A stretch of DNA of 64,000 nucleotides from CPC320 sp002336405 (GCA_949372595.1 CASIAN010000024.1:1-64000), one strand, 5' to 3'; counted from the first letter of the stretch, positions 25,906 to 35,411 are shown. Translations and numbers: made by a program. The notes: generated by a model from the sequence alone, not told the origin.

Positions 25906-27072
25906 TCACACGTGGCCAGTTTCAGTGGCGAGGTCTAGTTTGGGCTGTGCCGGCGCGATTGTGTTGCGATCAAACAAGATATCAGCACCCGTTATTTCTA
26001 GCTCAGTGCACATAACCGTCGCGCGCTGTAAAACATTGTCTAATTCACGAACATTCCCCGGCCAGCTATGGCTTTGCAATTTTTTTATAGCGCAGTCAGC
26101 AAGCATTGGAAGCGTTTCTAAATCCTTGTAGTGGCGTAAAAGTAATTCAATCGCAATGGGGAGAATGTCTTGCATTCTTTCAGATAAAGCCAAGGTCGTT
26201 AACGGAAACACGTTGAGACGGTAAAACAAATCTTCACGAAACCTGCCAGACTGGCATTCAGCGGCCATGTTTCTATTAGACGTCGATAAAACCCGCACAT
26301 CAACCGAGATTGGCTTTGTCCCCCCCACCGGGGTAACTGTTTTCTCCTGAAGCGCCCGCAGCAGCTTTGCCTGCAGAGATAAAGACATTTCCGAGACTTC
26401 ATCTAATAACAGTGTTCCACCATCGGCCGCTCTTATAATGCCCACATTTGCAGTGGATGCACCTGTAAACGAGCCTTTTTCATGCCCAAACAACATAGCT
26501 TCCAACATGTTTTCAGGAATAGCAGCACAATTGATCGCCACGAACTGACGCCCATCTCGGTTAGAATTATTATGAATGAAGTTTGATAACACTTCCTTAC
26601 CGCTTCCCGTTGGGCCATTTATGAACACACTTACATCCGCTCTGGCTACACGCTCCGCAAGTTCAAAAAGTTGACAACTCGCTGCCTCACGCGGCACAGC
26701 CAAACCAGTTCCATGCAAAAGGCTTGCCATAAACAAGACAATATACTCTCGGGCTTGGGTTATTTTAGGCTTAGGAAAAGATACTCTCAGCAATTTGCCA
26801 TTCAGTTCGGACTGAACCACATACTTTTCGGCGTTTTCACATATTACAACCAGCGACTTAGCACCAACTTTGCGCGCCAGTTCAATCAAAGACCGTGTAC
26901 CACCCGCTTGGGCCTCAAAGGCCGCAGAGGCGACAAAATACTCGCATTTAGCAGGTATTTCAGCGGCGAGCGCATCTTGATGCAGAGCGGCCGATACACG
27001 GTGACCGCGCAACGTCTGATACAGACTTTGTGCGACCTCAAGTTCACTTGGCTCAATAATGGTTCTGTACAT
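25906..27072 (-). CDS. fleT: Sigma-54 activator of FleT type, lacking a DNA-binding domain
   Basis: I place the start at ATG 27072 because a perfect sigma-54 promoter (27105-27119) lies inside the longer frame that reaches 27120. The 388-residue product has an N-terminal domain of about 120 residues with no phosphoacceptor pattern, then the AAA+ domain: Walker A GPTGSGKE (residues 153-160), GSFTGA in place of GAFTGA at 200-205, Walker B GGTLLLDEVSEM, and SWPGNVRELDNVLQRA. It ends soon after, without the usual Fis-type helix-turn-helix. R. sphaeroides FleT has the same plan and works with FleQ, encoded divergently here. Confidence 0.85.
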   Translation of the reverse strand: MYRTIIEPSELEVAQSLYQTLRGHRVSAALHQDALAAEIPAKCEYFVASAAFEAQAGGTRSLIELARKVGAKSLVVICENAEKYVVQSELNGKLLRVSFPKPKITQAREYIVLFMASLLHGTGLAVPREAASCQLFELAERVARADVSVFINGPTGSGKEVLSNFIHNNSNRDGRQFVAINCAAIPENMLEAMLFGHEKGSFTGASTANVGIIRAADGGTLLLDEVSEMSLSLQAKLLRALQEKTVTPVGGTKPISVDVRVLSTSNRNMAAECQSGRFREDLFYRLNVFPLTTLALSERMQDILPIAIELLLRHYKDLETLPMLADCAIKKLQSHSWPGNVRELDNVLQRATVMCTELEITGADILFDRNTIAPAQPKLDLATETGHV

Positions 27073-27104
27073 TCTCGCCCTCCGACGGCACCTGCTGTAC
27101 ACAG

Positions 27105-27119
27105 GCAAAAAGTGTGCCA
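27105..27119 (-). promoter_or_regulatory. Sigma-54 promoter of the fleT-fliEFGHIJ operon
   Basis: On the minus strand TGGCAC-N5-TTGC is a perfect 10 of 10 match to the consensus. Transcription would begin near 27093, about 20 bases before the ATG at 27072. It is the strongest site of its kind in the window. Confidence 0.85.
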
Positions 27120-27366
27120 TTTTTTATAAATACACCTATGTACAATTGAATTATTTTACCCGTGTGGGCAAATAGCCCACAGCTTTGCCTATCACTAAAC
27201 ACTATATTTTTCATTTTACCGTTTAAAATATAGAATATTTATGTAGTTATGGTATTACGCTCATTAAAAGATCTACATCGCATCCATAATTTATCACGAG
27301 CTAACGGAATAACGAGTTTAATAATTTAAGTTCGTCTGCTATCTCTTTGTTAAAAAGGCAGGAAAA

Positions 27367-28491
27367 ATGAACTCGAATTTGCATTTGGCGCGAATGATCA
27401 TAGGATCTTCGTTCGCAACGTGTAAAATGCGTGACTTAATCAGTTCAGTGGCGGATTTCAACGTCGCTGTAATGGCGCAGGGACCCACGGGTGCCGGCAA
27501 GGAATTGGTTGCACGCGGCATACACTTGATGTCTGGACGCAAGGGAAAACTGGTCGCAGTAAATTGTGCTGCAATTCCATCAGACTTGCTCGAAGCAGAA
27601 TTGTTCGGATATGAAAAAGGCGCCTTCACCGGGGCCGAAAAGCGGCGCGCTGGCCGCTTTGAGGAGGCGAGGGGCGGCACATTATTTCTGGATGAAATAG
27701 GGGATATGCCCTTAGAATTGCAAGCAAAACTGTTAAGGATTCTTGAATGTCGCGTTGTGCAACGCGTTGGGTCTAATGAGGAAATACCAGTCGATTTCAG
27801 GCTGGTCTGTGCCACCCATCAAAATATTGAAGCGCAAGTTGAAGAACGGCAATTCAGAGCAGACCTTCTCTATCGCATCAATGTCTTTCCCATCCGGGTC
27901 CCTGCCTTGGCTGAACGCCGGGAAGATATCCCCGAGTTGCTCAGGTTTCTGGTCCTGCGTATGGAAAGTGAAAATCCCGGGATGCAACCGCCATCTTTTG
28001 ATCCTTCGGGGTTAACGGCATTGCAAAAATATAGTTGGCCGGGAAATATCCGAGAGCTGCGCAATTTTATCGAGCGCGCATCAGTTCTTTTTAGCGGCCA
28101 ACAAATAACTGCGGCCGAGGTCAGCAGCTTATTATCTTTTGACGCCGAAAAAGAGGTGGAGCAGGCCACTCTTTGGGATGCATTGGAAAATATACAAGAG
28201 CAAGCCGCCGCATCAAGTCAGGCCAAGGCCATTACGAACCCAACAGATGAATTTAACTACGCATCTTTGTTGAAACAAAACCCTGATTTCAACTTAAAAG
28301 ATTTTATGAATGCAACAGAAATGGCATTGATTGAAGCTGCCTTGGAACAAAGCAGCGGGAGCGCACCTGACGCTGCAAGAATACTCGGCCTCAGACGAAC
28401 GACACTTATTGAGAAACTGCGGAAATTTGGGATGAATACTGGCGCGACAGCCACGGACGGTCAGCTCAAAATGAAACCGCGGCGGGCGTGA
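27367..28491 (+). CDS. fleQ: Sigma-54 activator of FleQ type, lacking the N-terminal receiver-like domain
   Basis: The 374-residue protein starts almost directly with the AAA+ domain: Walker A GPTGAGKE at residues 39-46, GAFTGA at 85-90, Walker B GTLFLDEIGDM, SWPGNIRELRNFIERASV. The C-terminus has a Fis-type helix-turn-helix (AARILGLRRTTLIEKLRKFG, about 333-354). The N-terminal REC-like domain of Pseudomonas FleQ is absent, as in R. sphaeroides FleQ. It is therefore the DNA-binding partner of the divergent fleT product. An AGGCAGGA ribosome-binding site precedes the ATG. No sigma-54 site is visible before it, which fits a master regulator. Confidence 0.85.
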   Translation: MNSNLHLARMIIGSSFATCKMRDLISSVADFNVAVMAQGPTGAGKELVARGIHLMSGRKGKLVAVNCAAIPSDLLEAELFGYEKGAFTGAEKRRAGRFEEARGGTLFLDEIGDMPLELQAKLLRILECRVVQRVGSNEEIPVDFRLVCATHQNIEAQVEERQFRADLLYRINVFPIRVPALAERREDIPELLRFLVLRMESENPGMQPPSFDPSGLTALQKYSWPGNIRELRNFIERASVLFSGQQITAAEVSSLLSFDAEKEVEQATLWDALENIQEQAAASSQAKAITNPTDEFNYASLLKQNPDFNLKDFMNATEMALIEAALEQSSGSAPDAARILGLRRTTLIEKLRKFGMNTGATATDGQLKMKPRRA

Positions 28492-28683
28492 AGGGGAATG
28501 GAAAGCTAGAACGTCAGCCAGCAATGCTTATATGCTGTGGCGCTCAGCCTTCCCAAATTCTAGGTTGCCTGGTCGACAATGCGTGCATTTATGCCGGTGG
28601 ACCTTAGGGACTGCTGATCTCTCGCAACCCACCTGTGAAAGAACCAATTTTGTGTTAAGTTAACAAATTAGCACACTACAAGA

Positions 28684-29316
28684 TCAAAGCAGACCCATGT
28701 CTCTGGCATTAATAACCGCGTGCGTTCTGTTATTCGCATCCAGCTTTTTACAAATAGACTTCACGTGCATTTTAATCGTCGCTTCAGATAAGGCCAACTC
28801 ATTCGCAATCTCTTTGTTTTGCTTGCCTTCACCCAAAAAGCCCAAAACTGTCATCTCTCTTGAGCTCAGCGGCCCACCGTTCGAGCTCTGAGAATTCATT
28901 TCATCCCGCATCAGACTCAAAGGCATATAGGTTTCACCGGCGTGGATGAACCTAATAGCGTTCGCAAGACTTTTTGCAGGCATTGTCTTGGGCAATATAC
29001 CCGCCGCACCAGCTTCAAGAGCCTCGTCCATCATACGCCGCGTTGGGTTGCCCGTTAAAATCGCAACTGGTTTTGAAGCATTGGACCGCATGATCCGGTC
29101 AAACCCTTTTAGACCGTGCATACCCGGCATGTTATAATCGAGCAATATAACATCAAAACTGCCCTCTATTTTTAACAAATCAGCAGCAGCCTCAACATCA
29201 GCAGCTGTTTTTACAGATATATCAGTCTGAGCAGATAGATACAGCGAAAGTATATCGAGTATCATACCGTGATCATCGGCGATCAAGACACTTATCTTTT
29301 CGTTTTCCAGTTCCAT
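28684..29316 (-). CDS. NarL/LuxR-type response regulator
   Basis: The 210-residue protein has a receiver domain (ADDHGMILDI start, phosphoacceptor Asp in VILLDYNMPGMHGL about residue 59, Thr/Lys switch in AILTGNP and GILPKTMP) and a C-terminal LuxR-type helix-turn-helix (LSSREMTVLGFLGEGKQNKEIANELALSEATIKMHV). It lies between fleQ and a large hybrid kinase that is transcribed divergently, so the two may form a signalling pair. The output is not evident from the sequence. Confidence 0.85.
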   Translation of the reverse strand: MELENEKISVLIADDHGMILDILSLYLSAQTDISVKTAADVEAAADLLKIEGSFDVILLDYNMPGMHGLKGFDRIMRSNASKPVAILTGNPTRRMMDEALEAGAAGILPKTMPAKSLANAIRFIHAGETYMPLSLMRDEMNSQSSNGGPLSSREMTVLGFLGEGKQNKEIANELALSEATIKMHVKSICKKLDANNRTHAVINARDMGLL

Positions 29317-29693
29317 ACCTTACCTCTAGATCACCAACTTTCTAATACACTGCCCACTTTTCGTATCTGATAGCAACCATTTCAAGACTAAATATTGTAA
29401 ATTAATATCTTTTGATAGCTCTAGCAATGGCGATTCCAGTCCTTATGTCAGACCATCAAATATATCAGGCAGCAGATATAGTCGTATCTAATTGCCTAAT
29501 TATGCAACGGCCTATTTTGAATATGTCCTGTAAAATCAATCTTATTCAGCGCAAAAGTTTATCTGGCCATCGACCTATTAATAATGCCATACTAGAGTAT
29601 ACGCTGTGACATGATGTGCGTTAAAGCACCTCAATAAAAAATCAGCCGCGAGAACGTAAATGTCCACAGGCCTGTATATTTTTTGGTGAAAAA
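29317..29693. other. Divergent intergenic region between response regulator and kinase
   Basis: This 377-bp AT-rich region presumably holds both promoters. No sigma-54 site, terminator or RNA gene could be supported. The short frame at 29412-29609 shows no coding features. Confidence 0.5.
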
Positions 29694-32312
29694 ATGATAT
29701 TTTTAACTACACTCCAAAAATCTAGGAAATTGAATGACGTTGCAGCAACCGTTGCTTTTTCGGTATTTTTTGTCATGCTGGCGTTTTGTGGGGTGTTCTA
29801 TATTTGGACAGCCGCCGCCCTGACGGAGCAAAAAGGCGAAAGCCGCATATTGCAAAACGTCCTGTCAACATTGGACGAAACTGTATCCCGCGTCACCGAC
29901 GCAGGACAGAAGGCCACAGAAAGTGATGGCGCAGCGGCAGATTTAACCACCTTCAGAGAAAACTTCGATGCGCTTTTTGTATCAAGTCACAGCAATCAGA
30001 ATACGTCTAAAATAGATCCTTCTAAAATCACACAGCTCGCTGCAGTTATTACAGAAATAGATGGCCTCGTTCAATTTGTGTACCCCGTTGATGCCGACCT
30101 CTTAGCGGCACTGCCTGGATTGATGGCGCGCACCACAGCGATTGCGATTCAAATAAAGTCACTGCAAATAGATACCGCAACCACTTTTCTGGAGACGCAA
30201 ACTAAAAACAACCAAAAGGCTTTGCGCTATTTGAATTTTCTATCCATCGCAGGTCTGTTGAGTTTTCTAACCTTTATCGGATCCTTTGCGTTGATGCGGC
30301 TACAATATCTTTCGGCACTCTCTGGCAGAATTGCGCACGACAGGGTTCGCGCAACTCTTGCAAAAACAGTCAGCTTTAGCAGCGACCCCATAATTTTGGT
30401 GAACCGAGGCGGGGATATTCTTGAAAGCAATCACGAAGCCATAAACTTATGGGGATCTTGGCCACCCGTTTCCAAACTAAGCGATGTCACCGACCGGATA
30501 GACCAAGCTGTTGGCGGTATCGCATTGACCGATGCGGTCGAGCATGCATTTGCCCAGCAGGCTATTCAAGATACAGCAACCGTAGTTAATTTTGATCTAC
30601 GCACTGAGGATGGGTCCCTACACCCAATTGAGGCAAACCTCATTCTGCAATCTGAACAAACCCTTCTAATCGCGTTGAAAAATCTGTCCAAACAGATAAA
30701 TTTCAAAAAGAAAATGGAAGATACTCTGACCGAAATGCGCGGGGAAGAGCAAACCACAGCACGGTTTATGGCCATCATGAGCCATGAGTTACGCACACCT
30801 TTGAACGGGATCATGGCCAGCATTGAATTGCTTAAAGAAACCACTGAGCTTGATGATCAACAGACTTGGCTGACTGAAATTTCCGAAAACTATAGCAAGG
30901 CAGCGGTAGAGCAACTGGGCAACCTGCTGGAGTTAAACCAGTTGCTTAATCCAAACCGAACAAAACTTTCAACAGCAGCTTTTTCTCTGGCCGAAACCAT
31001 CCATTCGGTGGTCAACGATCAGCAAAGTGTTGCCAAAACGCAGAACAACAGACTGGTCTTTCGCAAACCAGCGCAGGACAGCCATTTAGTATTAGGGTCC
31101 GAACGGCTGTTCGCTTTAACACTCACCCACCTGGTCACAAGCGCCGTAAAGTTTAATAAATTCGGCAAAATAGAAGTGGCATTGTCAACAGATGTTGACA
31201 CCCAAAACGGCACCCTAAAAGTCGATATCATGATCAGTGACACCGGCTCAGGCATTCCGCTCGCCGGCATGCAACCGATCTTTGAAAACTTTAAGTCTTT
31301 GGAGACGGCCTATACGAAAACGGGCGGTGGATCCGGGCTGAGCCTGGGCATCGCCAAGCGGGCAGCCGAGATTATGGGCGGACAGGTTTTTGTAGACACT
31401 GCCGTCAATCGAGGGACAAAATTTTCTGTAAAGCTCGAACTCCCATTGGTTCAAACCTCCAAAAAAGCGGATGTAAAGAGCGCCTTTGCTCTTCCGGCCA
31501 AAGAGGTTCAAAAAACATCTGACATTGACCCTGAAAAACCACTTCGGCTTTTGGTCGCAGAGGACGATGAAATTTACCGCAGCATGCTTATCGCTTCGCT
31601 ACACCTTGATGGACATGACATCGTCGAGGCGAAAGACGGGCAAGAGGCAATTGACCTCGCGCAAAAAGGACACTTTGACGCTATTTTGATGGACATCAGC
31701 ATGCCACACATCAGCGGAATTACGGCGACCAAAATTATCCGACAGTCATCCGCGCACAACACCGTGCCAATAATTGGGCTCACTGCTCATGCTTTACCAG
31801 AACAGATAGAAGAGTTTCTGGCCGCCGGGATGGATGATCTAATTGTCAAACCCGTCCACAAGAAAGCGCTTAGAGCCGCCATGTACCGCGCCTATCTGCG
31901 TCGGCAACAGCCCCTGGTTTCACCAAGCGAAAGTATCAAGGAGATTGCCACCATGACCAAACCAAAAGCCGACTTGATTGACATCGAAGTGTTTGATGCA
32001 CTGCTCGAACTGTTGGACACCTCCACGCTAGAGGGCTATCTAAGCCAATTTGTTGAAGAGTGTGAGACCGCCGTGACGACCATGAAGCAGCAGGTCAGCG
32101 ACAGTGATTTTCTTGCCGCGGGACAAACCGCACATAAAGCTGCCGGTTTTGCTGCAGTGGTCGGTGCGACCTCGGTACAGCGCTTGCTGAACGAATTTGA
32201 AACCGCTGCAAAATCCAAAGATATCGACACATGTCAGCGTCTTCCCGATGAGGTGCAAAAGTTGATCCACAACTCAAAAGCTCTGCTATCAGACCGCTTG
32301 GGCTCCCTCTGA
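29694..32312 (+). CDS. Hybrid sensor histidine kinase with receiver and HPt domains
   Basis: The 872-residue membrane protein has two helices (about residues 17-43 and 183-203) enclosing a periplasmic helical sensor of about 140 residues, a PAS-like domain (about 220-340), the kinase core with phosphorylated His364 (FMAIMSHELRTPLNG), ATP-binding boxes (ISDTGSGIPLAGM, GGGSGLSLGIAKRAAEIMGG), a receiver with Asp667 (ILMDISMPHISG) and an HPt domain with His814 (AHKAAGFAAVVGA). All four relay residues are present, so the protein can run an internal phosphorelay to a separate regulator, the NarL-type protein at 28684 being the closest candidate. The signal is unknown. Confidence 0.88.
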   Translation: MIFLTTLQKSRKLNDVAATVAFSVFFVMLAFCGVFYIWTAAALTEQKGESRILQNVLSTLDETVSRVTDAGQKATESDGAAADLTTFRENFDALFVSSHSNQNTSKIDPSKITQLAAVITEIDGLVQFVYPVDADLLAALPGLMARTTAIAIQIKSLQIDTATTFLETQTKNNQKALRYLNFLSIAGLLSFLTFIGSFALMRLQYLSALSGRIAHDRVRATLAKTVSFSSDPIILVNRGGDILESNHEAINLWGSWPPVSKLSDVTDRIDQAVGGIALTDAVEHAFAQQAIQDTATVVNFDLRTEDGSLHPIEANLILQSEQTLLIALKNLSKQINFKKKMEDTLTEMRGEEQTTARFMAIMSHELRTPLNGIMASIELLKETTELDDQQTWLTEISENYSKAAVEQLGNLLELNQLLNPNRTKLSTAAFSLAETIHSVVNDQQSVAKTQNNRLVFRKPAQDSHLVLGSERLFALTLTHLVTSAVKFNKFGKIEVALSTDVDTQNGTLKVDIMISDTGSGIPLAGMQPIFENFKSLETAYTKTGGGSGLSLGIAKRAAEIMGGQVFVDTAVNRGTKFSVKLELPLVQTSKKADVKSAFALPAKEVQKTSDIDPEKPLRLLVAEDDEIYRSMLIASLHLDGHDIVEAKDGQEAIDLAQKGHFDAILMDISMPHISGITATKIIRQSSAHNTVPIIGLTAHALPEQIEEFLAAGMDDLIVKPVHKKALRAAMYRAYLRRQQPLVSPSESIKEIATMTKPKADLIDIEVFDALLELLDTSTLEGYLSQFVEECETAVTTMKQQVSDSDFLAAGQTAHKAAGFAAVVGATSVQRLLNEFETAAKSKDIDTCQRLPDEVQKLIHNSKALLSDRLGSL

Positions 32313-32393
32313 CGGCTGGGGCCCCTGCGCTACCGCCTTTACAAGCGTGAATTCTTTAAAACTAAGGTCCCGTCTTTAGGGCCTCACGGCAGA

Positions 32394-33665
32394 TCATATC
32401 GGGTCGGATGTAATATAAATCGCCCGGAAGTCATTAACATTTGTCCCAGTTGGTCCACAGACAAACAGCGCATCAATAGACAGAAACGCCGACCATGCGT
32501 CATGGCCAAGCAAGGCGTCGGAGGGATCCGTACCAGCACCACGCATTTCTGCACAGCTCTGGCCATCACAGAACGCGCCGGCATTATCTTCAGAACCGTC
32601 AATACCATCTGTGTCAGCCGCGAGCGCATGAATGTTTTCTCGACCTTCAATTTCGCGAGCAAACGATAATAAAAACTCAGTATTACGCCCGCCACGCCCC
32701 CCCGGCCCCACCAGTGTCACAGTGGTCTCGCCCCCGGACAATACAACAACTGGCGCCGAGAACGGGCGGTCACTATCTGCAATTTGAGCCGCAATCGCCG
32801 CATGCATTTTTGCTATTTCCCGCGCCTCGCCCTCGATCGCATCCGACAAAATAACCGCAGGGATGCCATGTGCCGCAGCAACCTTGGCCGCTGCTTCCAA
32901 TGATTTTGACGCCGAGGCAATGATATGCACCTCGTTGCCCGCCAGTTGCGCTGCCTCATGTGACGTATGAGGCAGGCTTTCAATAAAGCTTTGGATATTG
33001 GACGGCAGCTTAATATCATAGGTCCGGATCGCTGCGAGGGCATCCGCGGGGCCGTTTGCACCCCCAACCGTGGGGCCAGACGCAACTTGTGCGGGGTCAT
33101 CACCCGGCACATCAGACACAATTAGACTGACCACTTTGGCAGGCGCAGCCGCGCGTGCCAATTGCCCGCCCTTGATCTGGCTAATCTGTTGGCGGATGAT
33201 ATTCATCGCCGAAATCGGCGCTCCAGATGCCAGCAAAGCTTTGTTCAGAGCAATCTCGTCGTCCAGTGACAAGCCCACCACCGGAGCGGGCAATAAAGAC
33301 GACCCACCTCCACAGATTAAGGCCACCACCAAATCATCCGGGCCAAGGTCGCGCACCGCCTCAAATAATGCAGCGCTCGCCACAAGACCTGCTGCATCGG
33401 GGACCGGATGAGACGCTTCTAGCACCTTGATGTGTTGACACGGCGCAGTGAATCCATAGCGCGTCACCACCACTCCGCTTAGCGGGCCCTCCCAAAGTTC
33501 CTCAAAGGCAGCCGCCAGTTGCGCAGCACCTTTGCCAGCACCAATCACCACAGTGCGTCCTTTAGGTTTGACCGGCAAGAAACAAGAAAGCGCCGTTTTG
33601 GGGTCGGCCGCACTGACGGCGGCATTAAATAATTCGGTAAGAAATAGACGTTCAGAATATGGCAT
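32394..33665 (-). CDS. gckA: Glycerate 2-kinase (MOFRL family)
   Basis: The 423-residue soluble enzyme matches the glycerate 2-kinase/MOFRL family, often mislabelled hydroxypyruvate reductase TtuD: VVIGAGKGAAQLAAAFEE near the start, LEASHPVPDAAGL, LICGGGSSLLPAPV, NIIRQQISQIKGGQLARAAAPA, SDVPGDDPAQVASGPTV and the MOFRL end (LAADTDGIDGSEDNAGAF). It phosphorylates D-glycerate to 2-phosphoglycerate, as in the serine and glyoxylate pathways. It stands alone between the kinase gene and the taurine locus. Confidence 0.88.
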   Translation of the reverse strand: MPYSERLFLTELFNAAVSAADPKTALSCFLPVKPKGRTVVIGAGKGAAQLAAAFEELWEGPLSGVVVTRYGFTAPCQHIKVLEASHPVPDAAGLVASAALFEAVRDLGPDDLVVALICGGGSSLLPAPVVGLSLDDEIALNKALLASGAPISAMNIIRQQISQIKGGQLARAAAPAKVVSLIVSDVPGDDPAQVASGPTVGGANGPADALAAIRTYDIKLPSNIQSFIESLPHTSHEAAQLAGNEVHIIASASKSLEAAAKVAAAHGIPAVILSDAIEGEAREIAKMHAAIAAQIADSDRPFSAPVVVLSGGETTVTLVGPGGRGGRNTEFLLSFAREIEGRENIHALAADTDGIDGSEDNAGAFCDGQSCAEMRGAGTDPSDALLGHDAWSAFLSIDALFVCGPTGTNVNDFRAIYITSDPI

Positions 33666-34222
33666 GAGCTTAACTAACCCGCCAAAACGTCTCAGTCCAG
33701 AGGCAAGACCGCGACTGTACTTAATTAATACCTGAACGATCTAAATGATGTTTTTTCACTTGCAAATAGCACCCTGGCCAAACTTTTTGAGTGGGCCGTG
33801 ATATACATTTCACAACAGGCACCGCGCGCGTCCATGAAAGATATCGCAAATCAAAATACACATAGCACCGCCCCTACTGGGAATTCCAATATCAATTTTT
33901 TCTTGCAGCACTGTCAATCGATTGCCCCGCAATTGCAGTGCTGGCAGACGATTGGTTTTATACCACCGTCTCAAACGCCTAGACCTGCCGCAACCACAGC
34001 GCTAGAGCATGAATATCACAGTGGGTGTATGACTGATATATTGCGTTGGATTATTTATAATTTAACATTATTAATTATACAGGAAAAAGTAATATTCCTT
34101 TATAAAATTTAAGGTGATTTGCGTTTATAGCCGTGGTAAGCGTTGCGCGAAAGCGGGTCGGCATCCATGCCGTCATAAGCAAAGTGGTGCTGATCTGCTT
34201 TCTTTCATTTAGGGAGTTAAAA
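33666..34222. other. Upstream region of tauA
   Basis: This is a 557-bp gene-free region, strongly AT-rich at 34040-34110. It presumably holds the tauA promoter. I looked for the paired CTGGNNNTAA motif seen at four other sites in this locus and found none. An AGGGAG ribosome-binding site precedes the tauA ATG. Confidence 0.5.
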
Positions 34223-35194
34223 ATGAAACAAAACCTCAAAGCCGCCATACTGGCAACTGCAAGTGCTGCCGTTATGGCAACTGCCTCTGCATCATACGCT
34301 GCAGATTCAGTCAACGCCGCATTCTTCTTAGAATGGGCATCCCCAAACCAAATTGCGAAAGTTGACAAAGCTTATGACGACGCAATGGGTGTCGACGTAA
34401 ATTGGACTGACTTTTCAACTGGCGTGCAGATGACAGAAGCGATGCTATCAGGCGACATCGACATTTCTTACTCGCAAGGTCTTGCTCCATTTGTAACCGC
34501 GATTCAACAAGGTGCACCGCTCAAAATGGTTGCCGTGGCGATGATGTATGAAGCAAATGATTGTTTCGTGAAAAACGGTCTTGGCATTGACGCCTCAAAC
34601 GCCTCCGAGTTGGAAGGTAAAACCGTTGCCGTGCCACTGAACACCATGGCCGACTTTGCATTTAAGAGTTACATGGCCCATCTGGACGTTGACATGTCGA
34701 CAATGACAATCGTTGATCAGGCGCCAGCAGACGGCGCTGTGTCACTGGCGGACGGCTCTGTCGATATGGCCTGCATTTTCGGCGGCAACTCTTCGAAAGC
34801 AGCCGGTGAAGTTGGCACTCCGATCATGACCTCAGAACAAAAGGTTGAAGCAGGCATCGGATCTTTCGATGTTGTCTCCGTAACAGAGAAATTTGCCACT
34901 GAAAATCCTGATCTTTTGAGAACATTTCTCGATGTGACCGATGAGGCCAATAAAGCTTGGGCCTTTACCGACGCACAGCTTGCAAAGGTCGCAAAAGATG
35001 CTGGTATGAGTGTTGAAGACACCAGATCACAAATGGAAGGCATGATTTTCTTGTCTGAAGAAGATCAAAAGACCAAATTCTTTGGACCAGACGGTGTTGC
35101 AGCCGGCGCCGCAGCCGCCTTGGGCGTGGTTTTCTCTGACGCCTCTGATGGAACATCTATTGCCAAAACAATCGATGCCTCGTTCTTGGACTAA
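34223..35194 (+). CDS. tauA: Taurine ABC transporter, periplasmic binding protein TauA
   Basis: The start at 34223 follows AGGGAG and yields a clear signal peptide (MKQNLKAAILATASAA, cleavage after ASYA). The 323-residue product is of the NMT1/TauA binding-protein type, with FFLEWASPNQIAKVDKA, DISYSQGLAPFVTAI and ELEGKTVAVPLNTMADFAF. It delivers taurine to TauBC. A strong hairpin terminator follows the stop, which would let tauA be made in excess over tauBC, as is usual for binding proteins. A longer upstream frame from 34133 has no signal peptide at its start and is rejected. Confidence 0.87.
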   Translation: MKQNLKAAILATASAAVMATASASYAADSVNAAFFLEWASPNQIAKVDKAYDDAMGVDVNWTDFSTGVQMTEAMLSGDIDISYSQGLAPFVTAIQQGAPLKMVAVAMMYEANDCFVKNGLGIDASNASELEGKTVAVPLNTMADFAFKSYMAHLDVDMSTMTIVDQAPADGAVSLADGSVDMACIFGGNSSKAAGEVGTPIMTSEQKVEAGIGSFDVVSVTEKFATENPDLLRTFLDVTDEANKAWAFTDAQLAKVAKDAGMSVEDTRSQMEGMIFLSEEDQKTKFFGPDGVAAGAAAALGVVFSDASDGTSIAKTIDASFLD

Positions 35195-35217
35195 ATCCTG
35201 AACGGTCAAAAACCTCT

Positions 35218-35248
35218 AAAGGAGGCCCCGTGCGTTGGCCTCCTTTTT
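35218..35248 (+). terminator. Rho-independent terminator after tauA
   Basis: AAAGGAGGCC and GGCCTCCTTT form a stem with a 9-base loop, followed by a T-run. It lies between tauA and the operator-like repeats of tauB. Confidence 0.85.
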
Positions 35249-35292
35249 CATATATTTATATAGCTATTTTATAAGGCGCGCAAAACCAAATA

Positions 35293-35325
35293 CTGGCCTT
35301 AAGCTGAAGTCTAATCTGGCGCTAA
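35293..35325 (+). promoter_or_regulatory. Putative TauR operator before tauB
   Basis: CTGGCCTTAA (35293) and CTGGCGCTAA (35316) are direct repeats 23 bp apart. The same arrangement occurs before tpa and xsc, and R. capsulatus TauR is known to bind CTGGACTTAA-type direct repeats. Confidence 0.75.
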
Positions 35326-35411
35326 GTGAGATCGCGCGCTCCCCTTAGTCAAAAGCTCGACACCAGTCGTCAAGGCGGCTTGATTGGGACCCGTTTATAA
35401 CCAGAGGCTTT

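Noticed and set aside
27073..27120. Longer FleT starting at 27120
   Set aside because: The perfect sigma-54 promoter lies inside this stretch, so the transcript would begin downstream of that start.
29412..29609. Small gene between response regulator and kinase
   Set aside because: There is no ribosome-binding site, no domain and no gene-like composition in this AT-rich region.
33740..34222. TauR operator before tauA
   Set aside because: Single CTGG words occur, but none is followed by the NNNTAA part or paired at 22-23 bp.
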